Assembly (NCBI GenBank): GCA_963675945.1 | Contig: OY780932.1 | Location: 1,612,001-1,676,000 of the forward strand | Length of the DNA stretch: 64,000 nucleotides | Origin: G963556115 sp963675945 | Lineage (GTDB): Bacteria; Planctomycetota; SZUA-567 | Direction of reading: 5' to 3' | Shown here: one piece after another, positions 51,501 to 59,803 of the stretch | How the letters are laid out: every line of letters begins with the position of its first letter | Position numbering within the stretch: the stretch's first letter is position 1 | Program-made: the position numbers and the translations under genes | The notes under the pieces: model-generated | What the model was told of the DNA's origin: nothing | Databases searched by the model: none | The model's input: the letters and a program-made list of their open reading frames with translations, nothing else

Positions 51501-52040
51501 TTACTCCTTTACCTGCAAGTCAAGATCTTTGTTGCCATACCTGTCCGGGTGCTTTAAATCTTGCAGAAAATTTCTAATCAAAAATATACTCATAATAATC
51601 CCGCTCAACGGTATGGCAAAATACGGCCACATCATGGAGATGCCGAGTCCGCTGGACCACATATACTCCATAAACAATGCAGTGTCAAACCCTACAAAAA
51701 TCCAGATCAACATCGTCGCAAAGATACAGATATCAAAGAACAACCGCAGCACATAGCGCAGTAAACGGGGCAGGTGATCAAAAAAATAGTTTACTGTTAT
51801 ATGCTCTCGCTCATAGGTTACGGTTGCAGCGGTAAGTAGAGCCATATATACAATCAGATAGCGGGTCAACTCTTCTGCCCAGGGAAAAGAGTATTTGAAC
51901 AGATATCGAGAGAAAACCAGCGCCGTCATCACTATTACCGAGATAAATAGCAGAATAGCCGAGAGCAGAACCAGTTTGTCTGACAGTCTGCTTAAAAATG
52001 AGCCGATAGACGTTAAAAGCCCTGAGGATGATGATTTCAC
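51501..52040 (-). CDS. dctQ: TRAP transporter small permease
   Basis: 179 residues with four hydrophobic helices (LVLLSAILLFISVIVMTALV, LTRYLIVYMALLTAATVTY, LFFDICIFATMLIWIFVGFD, WPYFAIPLSGIIMSIFLIR) and the DctQ pattern FSRYLFKYSFPWAEELTRY. Partner of DctM in the inner membrane. 140 bp separate it from dctP. Confidence 0.9.
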   Translation of the reverse strand: MKSSSSGLLTSIGSFLSRLSDKLVLLSAILLFISVIVMTALVFSRYLFKYSFPWAEELTRYLIVYMALLTAATVTYEREHITVNYFFDHLPRLLRYVLRLFFDICIFATMLIWIFVGFDTALFMEYMWSSGLGISMMWPYFAIPLSGIIMSIFLIRNFLQDLKHPDRYGNKDLDLQVKE

Positions 52041-52180
52041 TTATTATCCTTTCACGATAACAAATATCGAAATATATGCAAAACAGCTGTTGCTGATAGT
52101 TCTGGAAGCATCTGTACAAGCTCAGAATGAGCGTTACGAAAATGCTCCCAGCATCAATGTGGCGCAATGTGCTCTGCTAT

Positions 52181-53209
52181 TTATTCATAACCCAGTTTCT
52201 TCTCAACTTCGGTGACCTCTTTGAGTACAGCGTCAACCCATTTTGAACCGATATTGGAGTTGTCCCGGAGGTATTTGATAGCCGAAGGTTGGGTCGCTTC
52301 ACGGAAAGCATTCTTCTCGGCAATAGTAGGTTTGTAGACCTGTACCCCACACTCTTTTAATTTTTTAAGAGCGTTATATTCACCGACCACCGATACGCCG
52401 CGATCTACTACGGTAGCCACCTCAACCGCATTGAGCACTACCGCCTGCAGCTCACGGGGCAAGGTGTTGAACCACTTTTCATTGAACACGAGTACGAGTG
52501 TAGCGTAAACATGACCATCCAGCACCATAAACTTCTGGACTTCCTCCAGCTTGGGAATGAGGAAGGTGGATACGGAATTCTCCTGTCCGTCAACTACACC
52601 GGTCTGCAGCGAGGTATAGAGTTCGCTCCAGGATATAGGGGTGGGGGAGGCACCGAGATCTTCCACAATCTGCATATGCAGCGGCACGTTCATGGTTCTG
52701 ATCTTCAGACCGGACATATCCGCAGGGGAGTGTATCTCCTTTTGATTATTGGAGAAATGCCGGAAACCGCCGCTCTCCGCCCATTTGAAAACGCGTAGAC
52801 CGGTCTTCTGTGCCATATCGTCTGAGAGTTCCTTACCGATTGGACCGTCAAGAACAGTCCAGGCGACAGTACGGTCAGCAAAGAGGTATGGAATCGACAA
52901 TACCTGCAGTGGCTGATAAATTGATCCGACCACGCCGTCATTCTGGAGTGATACCTGAAGAATGCCGCGTCGGGTCTGGGTCAGCATCGATTCGCCGTTT
53001 CCCAACTGGCGGTTGGGATAATATTCAACCTTGATTCTGCCGTTGGAGTTTGCTTCGACCTCTCGGATAAATGTCTCCACCATCGCTCCGCCGTGATGCC
53101 CCCAGTTTCCCGCAGGGTCTTCAGTGCCGACCTTCATCAAGTAATCGGCAGCAAAACTCGGCACACAGCAAATACACATCAGCACAACTAGCATTGCAAA
53201 TATTCTCAT
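52181..53209 (-). CDS. dctP: TRAP transporter substrate-binding protein
   Basis: 342 residues with a Sec signal peptide (MRIFAMLVVLMCICCVPSFA). DctP family: RIKVEYYPNRQLGNGESML, GLKIRTMNVPLHMQIVEDLG with the conserved Arg that grips the ligand carboxylate, PISWSELYTSLQTGVVDGQE, KWFNTLPRELQAVV. The Arg predicts an organic acid, fitting sugar acids or uronides from the neighbouring glycosidase and dehydratase. A 185-bp gap separates it from the dehydratase gene; no promoter match was found there, so readthrough is possible. Confidence 0.92.
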   Translation of the reverse strand: MRIFAMLVVLMCICCVPSFAADYLMKVGTEDPAGNWGHHGGAMVETFIREVEANSNGRIKVEYYPNRQLGNGESMLTQTRRGILQVSLQNDGVVGSIYQPLQVLSIPYLFADRTVAWTVLDGPIGKELSDDMAQKTGLRVFKWAESGGFRHFSNNQKEIHSPADMSGLKIRTMNVPLHMQIVEDLGASPTPISWSELYTSLQTGVVDGQENSVSTFLIPKLEEVQKFMVLDGHVYATLVLVFNEKWFNTLPRELQAVVLNAVEVATVVDRGVSVVGEYNALKKLKECGVQVYKPTIAEKNAFREATQPSAIKYLRDNSNIGSKWVDAVLKEVTEVEKKLGYE

Positions 53210-53394
53210 TTTTTCTCCTAATTTAAATAAGTTTCCATAATAAATTGATTCTATCTATTTGTCTGCAATCACAAACATGACACTCTGCCCGCATAAAGTA
53301 CTCGGATATAATTTGTAACAGCTTCAATCCTGTTGCGGCAGCTTAATACCAGGTTTACCCCTAGCGTCTGGTACGCACTGCTGAGCGCTGACTC

Positions 53395-54573
53395 TTAGTT
53401 TGTTACCAAAACTTTCCGGCAGTTGGTCAACGCGTATTCTGAGAATTCATTGCCTATACCGGGAAGTTCGGGGACTTTATACTTTCCGTTTACCGGTTGA
53501 TAATCATGAATGCAGAGCCGCTTATTCAATTCGGTCAGGCAAATTTGGTGGTGTTCATGGATAACAAAATTCGGGATTACCGATTCCAGATGCAGCGCAA
53601 CAGCGGTTGAGAGCGGGCTGGCGCATACATGCGCCTGGACATTGACGTCGTAGGTATATGCCATATCACAGATCTTCTTGCCTTCGGTAATACCACCGCA
53701 GTTGCCAAGATCCGGCTGAATCACTTGCACCGAGCTGTTCTCAAAATAACTGGCGAACTGCCACCTGCTGTAAATCCTCTCGCCATGGGCAATCGGGATA
53801 TTTACCTTGTCAGCAATAAATTTGGCTAGCTTCGGGGTAGGGGTGTTGGGCTCTTCAAAATAGAAGATGCGGTATTTTTCGGCCATCTGTCCTAGCTGCA
53901 CCGCTGTCTGGGCATCCAGGAAAGAATGATTTTCCATAATTATGTCAACTTTTCCGCCTACCTTTTCTCGTACTGCAGCAAGACGTTCTTCTACAAGCTC
54001 GACGGTATCCGGTGCGAGTAGCCTGGTTGTGTGCTCTTCGTTGAGGAGTTTGGAATCACGGTCAAAGGTAAAGAAGTCCAGTTTGATTGCATCATAACCC
54101 TGCGCTACTGCTGCTGCTGCTGCTGCTGCGTAATCCTCCTTTTTGCCCAGATTCAGCTTTTCAGGCCCCCAGCCAAATTGAAGCTGACTGGCGTAGCAAC
54201 GGAGATTGTCGCGACGTTTGCCACCCAGCAGTTTATAGATAGGCGCATTGAAGTACTTGCCTTTGATATCCCACAGGGCGATATCTATCGCACTTATCCC
54301 AGAGAAGACGACCGGCCCACCATTCTGTCCCCAGAAACTACGTTTATACATCTTGTCCCAGATAACCTCGTTATCCAAAGGATCCATGCCTATTACCATT
54401 GTGGCCAGATCTTGTATCATACCGAATGCAGCCGGTGCGCCAATACCGTATGCCATCGCCGCTTCACCATCACCGTAGATGCCTTCATCGGTGTAAACTC
54501 GGCAGATTACCGGACGCCAGGTAGGATCCTCTTGGCACTCTACCTGCATTACATCAATTTTTTCAATCTTCAT
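53395..54573 (-). CDS. enolase-superfamily sugar-acid dehydratase
   Basis: 392 residues from ATG 54573 (TTGGAG upstream). Mandelate racemase/muconate lactonising enzyme group: capping domain ~1-120, then the barrel with metal ligands in IIMENHSF, YFEEPNTP and IAHGERIYSRW, a KLDFF base segment and catalytic-type His in VQAHVCASPLS. The pattern is that of galactonate/mannonate/gluconate-type dehydratases, which remove water from a hexonate to give a 2-keto-3-deoxy acid; which acid is used is not decidable. Seven consecutive GCA codons (54109-54129) encode an alanine run. Sits between DUF4432 and TRAP genes. Confidence 0.82.
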   Translation of the reverse strand: MKIEKIDVMQVECQEDPTWRPVICRVYTDEGIYGDGEAAMAYGIGAPAAFGMIQDLATMVIGMDPLDNEVIWDKMYKRSFWGQNGGPVVFSGISAIDIALWDIKGKYFNAPIYKLLGGKRRDNLRCYASQLQFGWGPEKLNLGKKEDYAAAAAAAVAQGYDAIKLDFFTFDRDSKLLNEEHTTRLLAPDTVELVEERLAAVREKVGGKVDIIMENHSFLDAQTAVQLGQMAEKYRIFYFEEPNTPTPKLAKFIADKVNIPIAHGERIYSRWQFASYFENSSVQVIQPDLGNCGGITEGKKICDMAYTYDVNVQAHVCASPLSTAVALHLESVIPNFVIHEHHQICLTELNKRLCIHDYQPVNGKYKVPELPGIGNEFSEYALTNCRKVLVTN

Positions 54574-54614
54574 TAATTGCTCCAATTTGTATAATGTGTG
54601 TTTAGAAAAATTTA

Positions 54615-55787
54615 TTAGTGCTTCATCAGGAAGGTGAAGTCTCCGGGTTCGCCGTACTCAGCAGCAGTTGACAGCTCGCTGATTTTTTCGGCTAGTTTTG
54701 AAACTTCTGCTTCACCTTGGACAATGCTTATGTTATGTCTGAACTTTATTTCGCTGTACGGGGCAATAGTTGCTACTCGTTTCTGGCTGCGTTCAAAGGC
54801 GCGGCTATTGGGCAGATCGGTACATGGATTCATCCCCGCGACGTAGCCTTCTGCCTCTGCGGCGGTGCGTTTCCACAGTATCGTATAGGGTAAGGTTAGG
54901 GGATCAAAGGTTATATGCGCCGCCAGATCTTGCGCGGCATTTGTCAGCAGTTGATGCGCCAGACCGTCGGCGTCCGCCTGCGCGCGGTAGAGATACACCT
55001 GCTCAATAAAGCCGGGTGTCGGTTCGCTGAATTTTGAGATTTCGTCGCTAGTGTGCGCCCCGAATTCGTCACGGGGGACGAGCCGGGAGTAACTGCCGTA
55101 GTAATGCGATCCCTTCTCCAGGAATGGCGCGCCGAAATTCGTATGGTAGAGCATCTCATATTCACCTGGCTGCGCTCCCAGATTGCAGAGCGTATCCTCC
55201 AGCTCTATCGCGGTCGAGCCGGGGCGGAGCTGGAGGCTGGTTTTGAGTAGATAATTGACCCCGAAGACATTCTGCTCCGGTACCTCTCCTTCCAGTATCA
55301 ACGTTCCGTCAATACAACGCAGTACGACTCTCGAAGCCGGTGTCCAGCCGATCTTGCCGTGCAGCGGCAGAAAGATGGTGTTACTCTGCCCCTTATTATC
55401 AATAACCTCATCCTCACCCATGGCTCCCGACCACTCAATGCCGCAACGGTTGAGCATCTCGTTGAACCCGTAATGGCAGCCGCGCCCACCCAGGTCGTAT
55501 AGGTCAATGTACTGTGGATGCACAAGCTCTCTTACCGGAGAATTCCAGCCCAGATAGTGTTCACCACAGCTGCCGCTGACGATCCCCATACCGCGAGTGG
55601 GGCAGATGTTGAGGGTAATCTTGCCATTAGATATTTCGATTAGCTCTACACCCTGCTGTCGCCCTCCACTGAGGGTAGTCTTGCGGCAATATGCGTCTGC
55701 ACCTAGTCCTAGAGTCTGTCCGCTGATCAGAAAATCTGATGCGGAGAAGGAGGAGGCGCTATCCGTTATAATCCAATACTGTTCCAT
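54615..55787 (-). CDS. DUF4432 aldose-1-epimerase-like protein
   Basis: 390 residues, galactose-mutarotase-like beta-sandwich. Matches DUF4432: GVELIEISNGKITLNICPTRGMGI, LGWNSPVRELVHPQYIDLY, RGCHYGFNEMLNRCGIEWSG, LPLHGKIGWTPASRV, MLYHTNFGAPFLEKG, AEGYVAGMNPCTDLPNSR. The His/Glu layout of aldose epimerases is present (LHGKIG, YHTNFG, MNPCTDLP). Expected to interconvert anomers or isomers of the imported sugar. Ten bases separate it from the GH4 gene. Confidence 0.75.
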   Translation of the reverse strand: MEQYWIITDSASSFSASDFLISGQTLGLGADAYCRKTTLSGGRQQGVELIEISNGKITLNICPTRGMGIVSGSCGEHYLGWNSPVRELVHPQYIDLYDLGGRGCHYGFNEMLNRCGIEWSGAMGEDEVIDNKGQSNTIFLPLHGKIGWTPASRVVLRCIDGTLILEGEVPEQNVFGVNYLLKTSLQLRPGSTAIELEDTLCNLGAQPGEYEMLYHTNFGAPFLEKGSHYYGSYSRLVPRDEFGAHTSDEISKFSEPTPGFIEQVYLYRAQADADGLAHQLLTNAAQDLAAHITFDPLTLPYTILWKRTAAEAEGYVAGMNPCTDLPNSRAFERSQKRVATIAPYSEIKFRHNISIVQGEAEVSKLAEKISELSTAAEYGEPGDFTFLMKH

Positions 55788-55797
55788 ATTTCTCTCC

Positions 55798-57177
55798 TTA
55801 CTGTAGGTAGCTCAGATACTTAGACTGCAGCGAGATAATTGTATTCAAGCTCCTCTCGGCAGCGCTGACATTGTCGACGACCGGATCGAGCAGTAGCGCC
55901 TGGAGCGCCAACTCTTTTGATTGTTGTAGAACAGCTTCGACCGTCAATTCGCAGAGAAAGACCTGATTATTCAGTAGTCCGGCAAACCCTGTCGGCACCT
56001 TACCGAGTCTGACCCCATGTATCCCGCCTGCGTCCACTGTTGCCGGTACTTCCACTACCGCTGAGGACGGGAGGTTCGCGATATAGCCGTTATTCAGTAT
56101 ATTCACTGCCATCTCGTCATGCCCGGAGTTGCTGACGATTCCTTCAATAATCGGGATGTCTCTCCAGTACTCAATCTCCCGCGTACCCTTGATCCGGGAC
56201 TCGGGAACCTGCTCCAGGCACCATTTTTTGTAAAAATGGTAGAAGTCCAGAATACCTTCATGATCGACCACCGAATACGCCCAGCTTACATACTCACCCA
56301 GATGGCTGTCGGTGGTAATTGGAAAGACACCGAATTTCTCCAGCAGGACTCTGAAGAGTTCGCGTTCCGGCCAGACCTTTACCCGATCGGCTCGCCTCGC
56401 GGTTGTGCCGTTACCTTTCTGGGTCTTGGTCAGATCAATTAGTTCTTTGGTCGCGCCGAGGTTTTCATATGAACCTTCCGGCAAGGATTCAAAGTACGCA
56501 GCAGATTTGGCAATGATGTCCGGGTAGGCATCCTTGCCGTTATCCTTATAGCTGGCGCTGAGCAAGGCGCTGAAATGATTGAGACCACCCGCCTTCACCT
56601 CTAGCTTGTCCCACGGGGTACCGAGGATCTTCGGCAGATGCTCCATAAGCGAGACCACCTCATGGCAGAGGCCGACAGCTTTGAGCTCTGGATACTTGGT
56701 ATTGATCGCCTTGGTAATCCTGGTCATTGGATTGCTTAGATTGAAGACCCAGGCTTCAGGGCAGATACGGCTGATATCGTCGCAAATGTCAAGAATAGGC
56801 GGGATGATACGTAGTGAATGGAATAAGCCGCCGGGGCCGCCATTCTCCCCGTAAACCCCACGTAGACCGTATTGCAGGGGGATATGCCAATCTTGCTCCC
56901 AGAGTTCATAACGGTTGCCTACCTCAATAGCAATAATACAGAAATCAGCGCCCTGGAGGGCTTCGTTTCTGGAGGTTGTCGCCAGCAAGGTATAATCCAG
57001 TGAATTATCATTCAGATAGCGGCGGGCTACAGTTTCGACTTTGGTTAGGGCTTCCTTATTGATATCATGCAGGACAATCTCACTGCCGGTCAGCACCTTG
57101 CTCTTAAATATATTACCTACGGAACCAAGTCCGAACATCGCACTCCCAGCCCCAATCAATACAATCCTTTTGGGCAT
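55798..57177 (-). CDS. GH4 glycosidase (alpha-glucuronidase/galacturonidase-like)
   Basis: 459 residues, NAD+- and Mn2+-dependent family 4. Rossmann loop GAGSAMFG at 9-16, NLSNPMTRIT with Asn149, metal-binding Cys171-His172-Glu173 in GLCHEV and His201 in GLNHFSA, matching the Cys/His pair of family members. The mechanism oxidises C3 and eliminates the glycosidic bond. TRAP transport and a sugar-acid dehydratase in the operon favour an alpha-uronide substrate; alpha-glucoside or galactoside remain possible. First gene of the minus-strand operon, cytosolic, no signal peptide. AAGGAGAT ribosome site. Confidence 0.85.
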   Translation of the reverse strand: MPKRIVLIGAGSAMFGLGSVGNIFKSKVLTGSEIVLHDINKEALTKVETVARRYLNDNSLDYTLLATTSRNEALQGADFCIIAIEVGNRYELWEQDWHIPLQYGLRGVYGENGGPGGLFHSLRIIPPILDICDDISRICPEAWVFNLSNPMTRITKAINTKYPELKAVGLCHEVVSLMEHLPKILGTPWDKLEVKAGGLNHFSALLSASYKDNGKDAYPDIIAKSAAYFESLPEGSYENLGATKELIDLTKTQKGNGTTARRADRVKVWPERELFRVLLEKFGVFPITTDSHLGEYVSWAYSVVDHEGILDFYHFYKKWCLEQVPESRIKGTREIEYWRDIPIIEGIVSNSGHDEMAVNILNNGYIANLPSSAVVEVPATVDAGGIHGVRLGKVPTGFAGLLNNQVFLCELTVEAVLQQSKELALQALLLDPVVDNVSAAERSLNTIISLQSKYLSYLQ

Positions 57178-57216
57178 TTTAATCTCCTTACTTTAAAAAA
57201 AGTTGGTTATTTTCTG

Positions 57217-57247
57217 ATAAAATGTTTGCGCAAACATTTTGTGTCAA
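57217..57247 (-). promoter_or_regulatory. LacI-type operator inside the operon promoter
   Basis: A perfect 22-bp palindrome occupies 57219-57240, with core TGTTTGCGCAAACA, the classic LacI-family half-site TTTGC/GCAAA. On the minus strand TTGACA (57247-57242) lies just before it and a TTTTAT-like -10 (57222-57217) just after, so a bound repressor would sit between the two hexamers. The LacI-family gene is on the other side, 200 bp away. Confidence 0.8.
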
Positions 57248-57292
57248 CATAATAGAACTATGGAGTATAAATCAGCGTTAGTCAAATTATAT

Positions 57293-57320
57293 TTGAAAAT
57301 AACCTAATTAATTTTATAAT
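57293..57320 (+). promoter_or_regulatory. promoter of the LacI-family gene
   Basis: TTGAAA (57293-57298), 16-bp spacer, perfect TATAAT (57315-57320). The leader is about 118 bases. The operator lies upstream of it, so autoregulation is not certain. Confidence 0.6.
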
Positions 57321-57444
57321 GCTGCAGAATATTTTATTGTATTAATTCAGTTTACAATAATTTAAATTAACCCATAATTATAGGGTGTTATAGCCAGAGC
57401 AGAGATTACTACCGGGTATGACCCGTCAGGGAAGAGGGGAGAAC

Positions 57445-58455
57445 ATGGCTTCACAACAGGATGTAGCAAAACTGGCCAAGGTATCGTTTATGACGGTATC
57501 AAGGGTTATAAATAACCAGCCGAATGTGCGCAAGGAGACCCGCGACAAAGTACTCCGCGCTATCAAGGAGTTGGGGTATTATCCCGATGCCTCGGCTCAG
57601 GCCTTGTCTACCGGTAAAACCAGAAACATTGGCGCAATTTTTCCGCATGCCGAGTACTCTTTCGCCCATCCTTTTCTGGTTGAGCTTTCAATTAATCTTG
57701 AAGAGCAACTCAACAAGCATGGCTACCATCTCTTTATCGGCTCTAACCGCAAGGGTGAGGAGTATGCCATGCCGACTCCGCTACTCAATGAAAAAAAAGT
57801 CGATGGGCTGATTATAATAGCCCCGGCAAAGACCGATCCCTTACTCAGGAGTCTCAGAAAATCTCCCATTCCCTTTATTCTGCTCAACGGTAGGGATAAT
57901 CAAAGGTCGGCTTTTGTGGATTCGGATAATATTCAGGGAACCGAGCTCTTGCTGCAGCATCTGTTTGAACTCGGACACAAGAATATTGGTTTCGTCACTG
58001 GTGATATGCAGGAGCAGAACGCCAATGACCGTTATGCTACCTATCTTGCTCAACTTGAGCAGCACAAATTCAAAGTAGACGCTAGGCTTATTTATAATGG
58101 CAACTGGTCGATTGAGAGCGGATATGCCGGATTCAATACCCTTGTGGAGCATAACCGGGATATCTCGGCTATTGTCTTTTCCAATGACCAGATGGCGCTG
58201 GGCGGAATCAGGGCGGCACATGAAAAGGGTATAGGCATACCTCGGGATATCTCGATCTGTGGGTATGATGATACTAAATATGCCCGGTACTCTGTTCCAT
58301 CTTTGACGACTGTTCACCAGTCGCTCAACCGGCTCACCGAGGTCGCAGTGCAGATGATCATTGCCAAGATCGAGGGCATGAAGAATGTTCGGAGCAAGGT
58401 CATTCCTTCAGAACTCAGGCTGGGTGAATCAACCAGGGCGTTTTCCGGGAAATAA
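57445..58455 (+). CDS. LacI-family transcriptional regulator
   Basis: 336 residues from ATG 57445 (GAGGGGAGAAC upstream; the in-frame ATG 57418 lacks a site). HTH ASQQDVAKLAKVSFMTVSRV and hinge DASAQALSTGKTR are textbook. The core is a periplasmic-binding-protein-like domain (IGAIFPHAEYSFAHPFLVEL, VDGLIIIAPAKTD, FVDSDNIQGTELLLQHL, SAIVFSNDQMALGGIRAAHE, SICGYDDTKYARYSVPSLTT). Expected to repress the divergent glycosidase/TRAP operon through the palindrome at 57219-57240 until its sugar is present. Confidence 0.93.
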   Translation: MASQQDVAKLAKVSFMTVSRVINNQPNVRKETRDKVLRAIKELGYYPDASAQALSTGKTRNIGAIFPHAEYSFAHPFLVELSINLEEQLNKHGYHLFIGSNRKGEEYAMPTPLLNEKKVDGLIIIAPAKTDPLLRSLRKSPIPFILLNGRDNQRSAFVDSDNIQGTELLLQHLFELGHKNIGFVTGDMQEQNANDRYATYLAQLEQHKFKVDARLIYNGNWSIESGYAGFNTLVEHNRDISAIVFSNDQMALGGIRAAHEKGIGIPRDISICGYDDTKYARYSVPSLTTVHQSLNRLTEVAVQMIIAKIEGMKNVRSKVIPSELRLGESTRAFSGK

Positions 58456-58788
58456 TTATTGTTGCTTGTGAACTTTGGATTACCTGCATAATACTTAAAA
58501 TTATTGATGAAAGGTCTGGCTGCTAGGTATTTTTATTGATATTTGCAAGTGTATGGGGAGGTTATGGGGTGGAAATTCAGAGTGTTTCCGTAGTGCTAAA
58601 TCAAATCTGAATAATAGGCAGAAGGTGAATTTTCTGATTAATTCTTGGTGTGAGGGCATGGAGGTGCAATAATTATAGAAATTTTTTAAATGAATTTTCT
58701 GTCAAAAATTTGAGGTTAGACGTTGTGTTGTATTACGTTATAGGTTTTTCTGTCTTGTGTTTGGATGTGACAAATTTATAAATACGTA
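58456..58788. other. intergenic region, no gene seen
   Basis: 333 bases after the regulator. No ribosome-site-linked frame or strong hairpin; AT-rich towards the tRNA promoter. Confidence 0.4.
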
Positions 58789-58816
58789 TTGACATGCCGC
58801 GCGATATCGGTATTGT
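58789..58816 (+). promoter_or_regulatory. promoter of tRNA-Leu(CAG)
   Basis: Perfect TTGACA (58789-58794), 16-bp spacer, TATTGT (58811-58816), 15 bp before the tRNA. Confidence 0.55.
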
Positions 58817-58831
58817 TTTAAAACATAATTT

Positions 58832-58917
58832 GCGGAAGTGGCGGAACGGCAGACGCGCCTGGTTCAGGTCCATGTGATAGCAATATCGTGGAGGTTCAAA
58901 TCCTCTCTTCCGCACCA
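58832..58917 (+). tRNA. tRNA-Leu(CAG)
   Basis: Acceptor GCGGAAG/CTTCCGC, anticodon loop TTCAGGT (CAG), long variable arm, TTCAAAT T-loop, encoded CCA. The anticodon stem CCTGG/CCATG has a C-U mismatch at the second pair, where relatives have CCAGG; the rest of the fold is normal. Confidence 0.93.
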
Positions 58918-58926
58918 AAAACTAGA

Positions 58927-58963
58927 GTGGTGTGTAAACTTAGTGTTTGCACACCACATTTTT
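58927..58963 (+). terminator. tRNA-Leu(CAG) terminator
   Basis: GTGGTGTGTAAAC (58927-58939) pairs with GTTTGCACACCAC (58945-58957), one G-U, then a run of T. Confidence 0.85.
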
Positions 58964-59123
58964 ATGTACCATACCTTAATATGCTAATATGCTTTTGACA
59001 GTGCAGAGACAAATTTGCTGTCGGACACCTCTTGTTATATACATGTAAAATATGATACAAAAAGCGCAGTAGCCTCTTGACTTTAGTAAGCAAATATCTA
59101 ATATTGATCCTGGCGGATAAATG

Positions 59124-59151
59124 TTGCTATCACGTATAAAACTGCTATAAT
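59124..59151 (+). promoter_or_regulatory. probable promoter of the NfeD-like/flotillin pair
   Basis: TTGCTA (59124-59129), 16-bp spacer, perfect TATAAT (59146-59151), 72 bp before the start. The -35 is partial. Confidence 0.5.
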
Positions 59152-59222
59152 TTTATGATAAATATTGGTGGTGATTTTGCGTGGTTTTACATTTTAATTA
59201 GAATGCGTGTTATGGTGTGAAT

Positions 59223-59768
59223 ATGGAAGAAATATTTAGTAGCTGGTCGAGCTTTGAAATGGTAATGTTCTGTAGCGCCGCCGTCTTTACTGTGATCTTT
59301 TTTATCCAGGTGATACTTGCTTTTGTGGGCTTCAGCCTTGATTCCATCGATGCTTTAGGATTGGCCGGTGATGATGGCTTGAGCTTTTTTACTCTGCGTA
59401 ATATGGTCACTTTCTTTGCTTGCCTGGGTTGGACAGCTTTTTTTCTCAGTGTCAATGATGTCCATGAGCTGATCGCCCTGGTTAGTGGTATTGTGGTAGG
59501 GTTATTCGCCATGTTACTTAATTTCAGTGTTATGCGTTCGCTCAGTCGTCTGAACGAGAATAATGCTTTCGATCTTCAGGCGACAATAGGGGCTTCGGCC
59601 AAGGTGTATACACCTATTACGCCGGAGAAACCCGGATTGGTGCAGATAAGCTATGGTGGGGGGCTGCATGAAGTGTATGCCCGCGCCGATACGGCAATAG
59701 CCAGTCATACTCCGGTAGTTGTTACGGAAGTTCTCGGTGCAAACTTAGTCTTGGTTAAGCCGCTTTGA
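59223..59768 (+). CDS. NfeD/YqiJ-like membrane protein with OB-fold
   Basis: 181 residues from ATG 59223 (the in-frame GTG 59217 lacks a ribosome site). Three hydrophobic segments (MVMFCSAAVFTVIFFIQVIL, MVTFFACLGWTAFFLSV, LIALVSGIVVGLFAMLLNF) followed by a C-terminal OB-like domain (GASAKVYTPITPEKPGLVQI, VVVTEVLGANLVLVKPL). This is the NfeD-type layout normally paired with flotillin, which indeed starts 35 bp downstream. Membrane microdomain organisation is the family role. Confidence 0.75.
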   Translation: MEEIFSSWSSFEMVMFCSAAVFTVIFFIQVILAFVGFSLDSIDALGLAGDDGLSFFTLRNMVTFFACLGWTAFFLSVNDVHELIALVSGIVVGLFAMLLNFSVMRSLSRLNENNAFDLQATIGASAKVYTPITPEKPGLVQISYGGGLHEVYARADTAIASHTPVVVTEVLGANLVLVKPL

Positions 59769-59803
59769 TTATTGTCAGATAGTATGCTTTTGAAAGGATT
59801 TTT

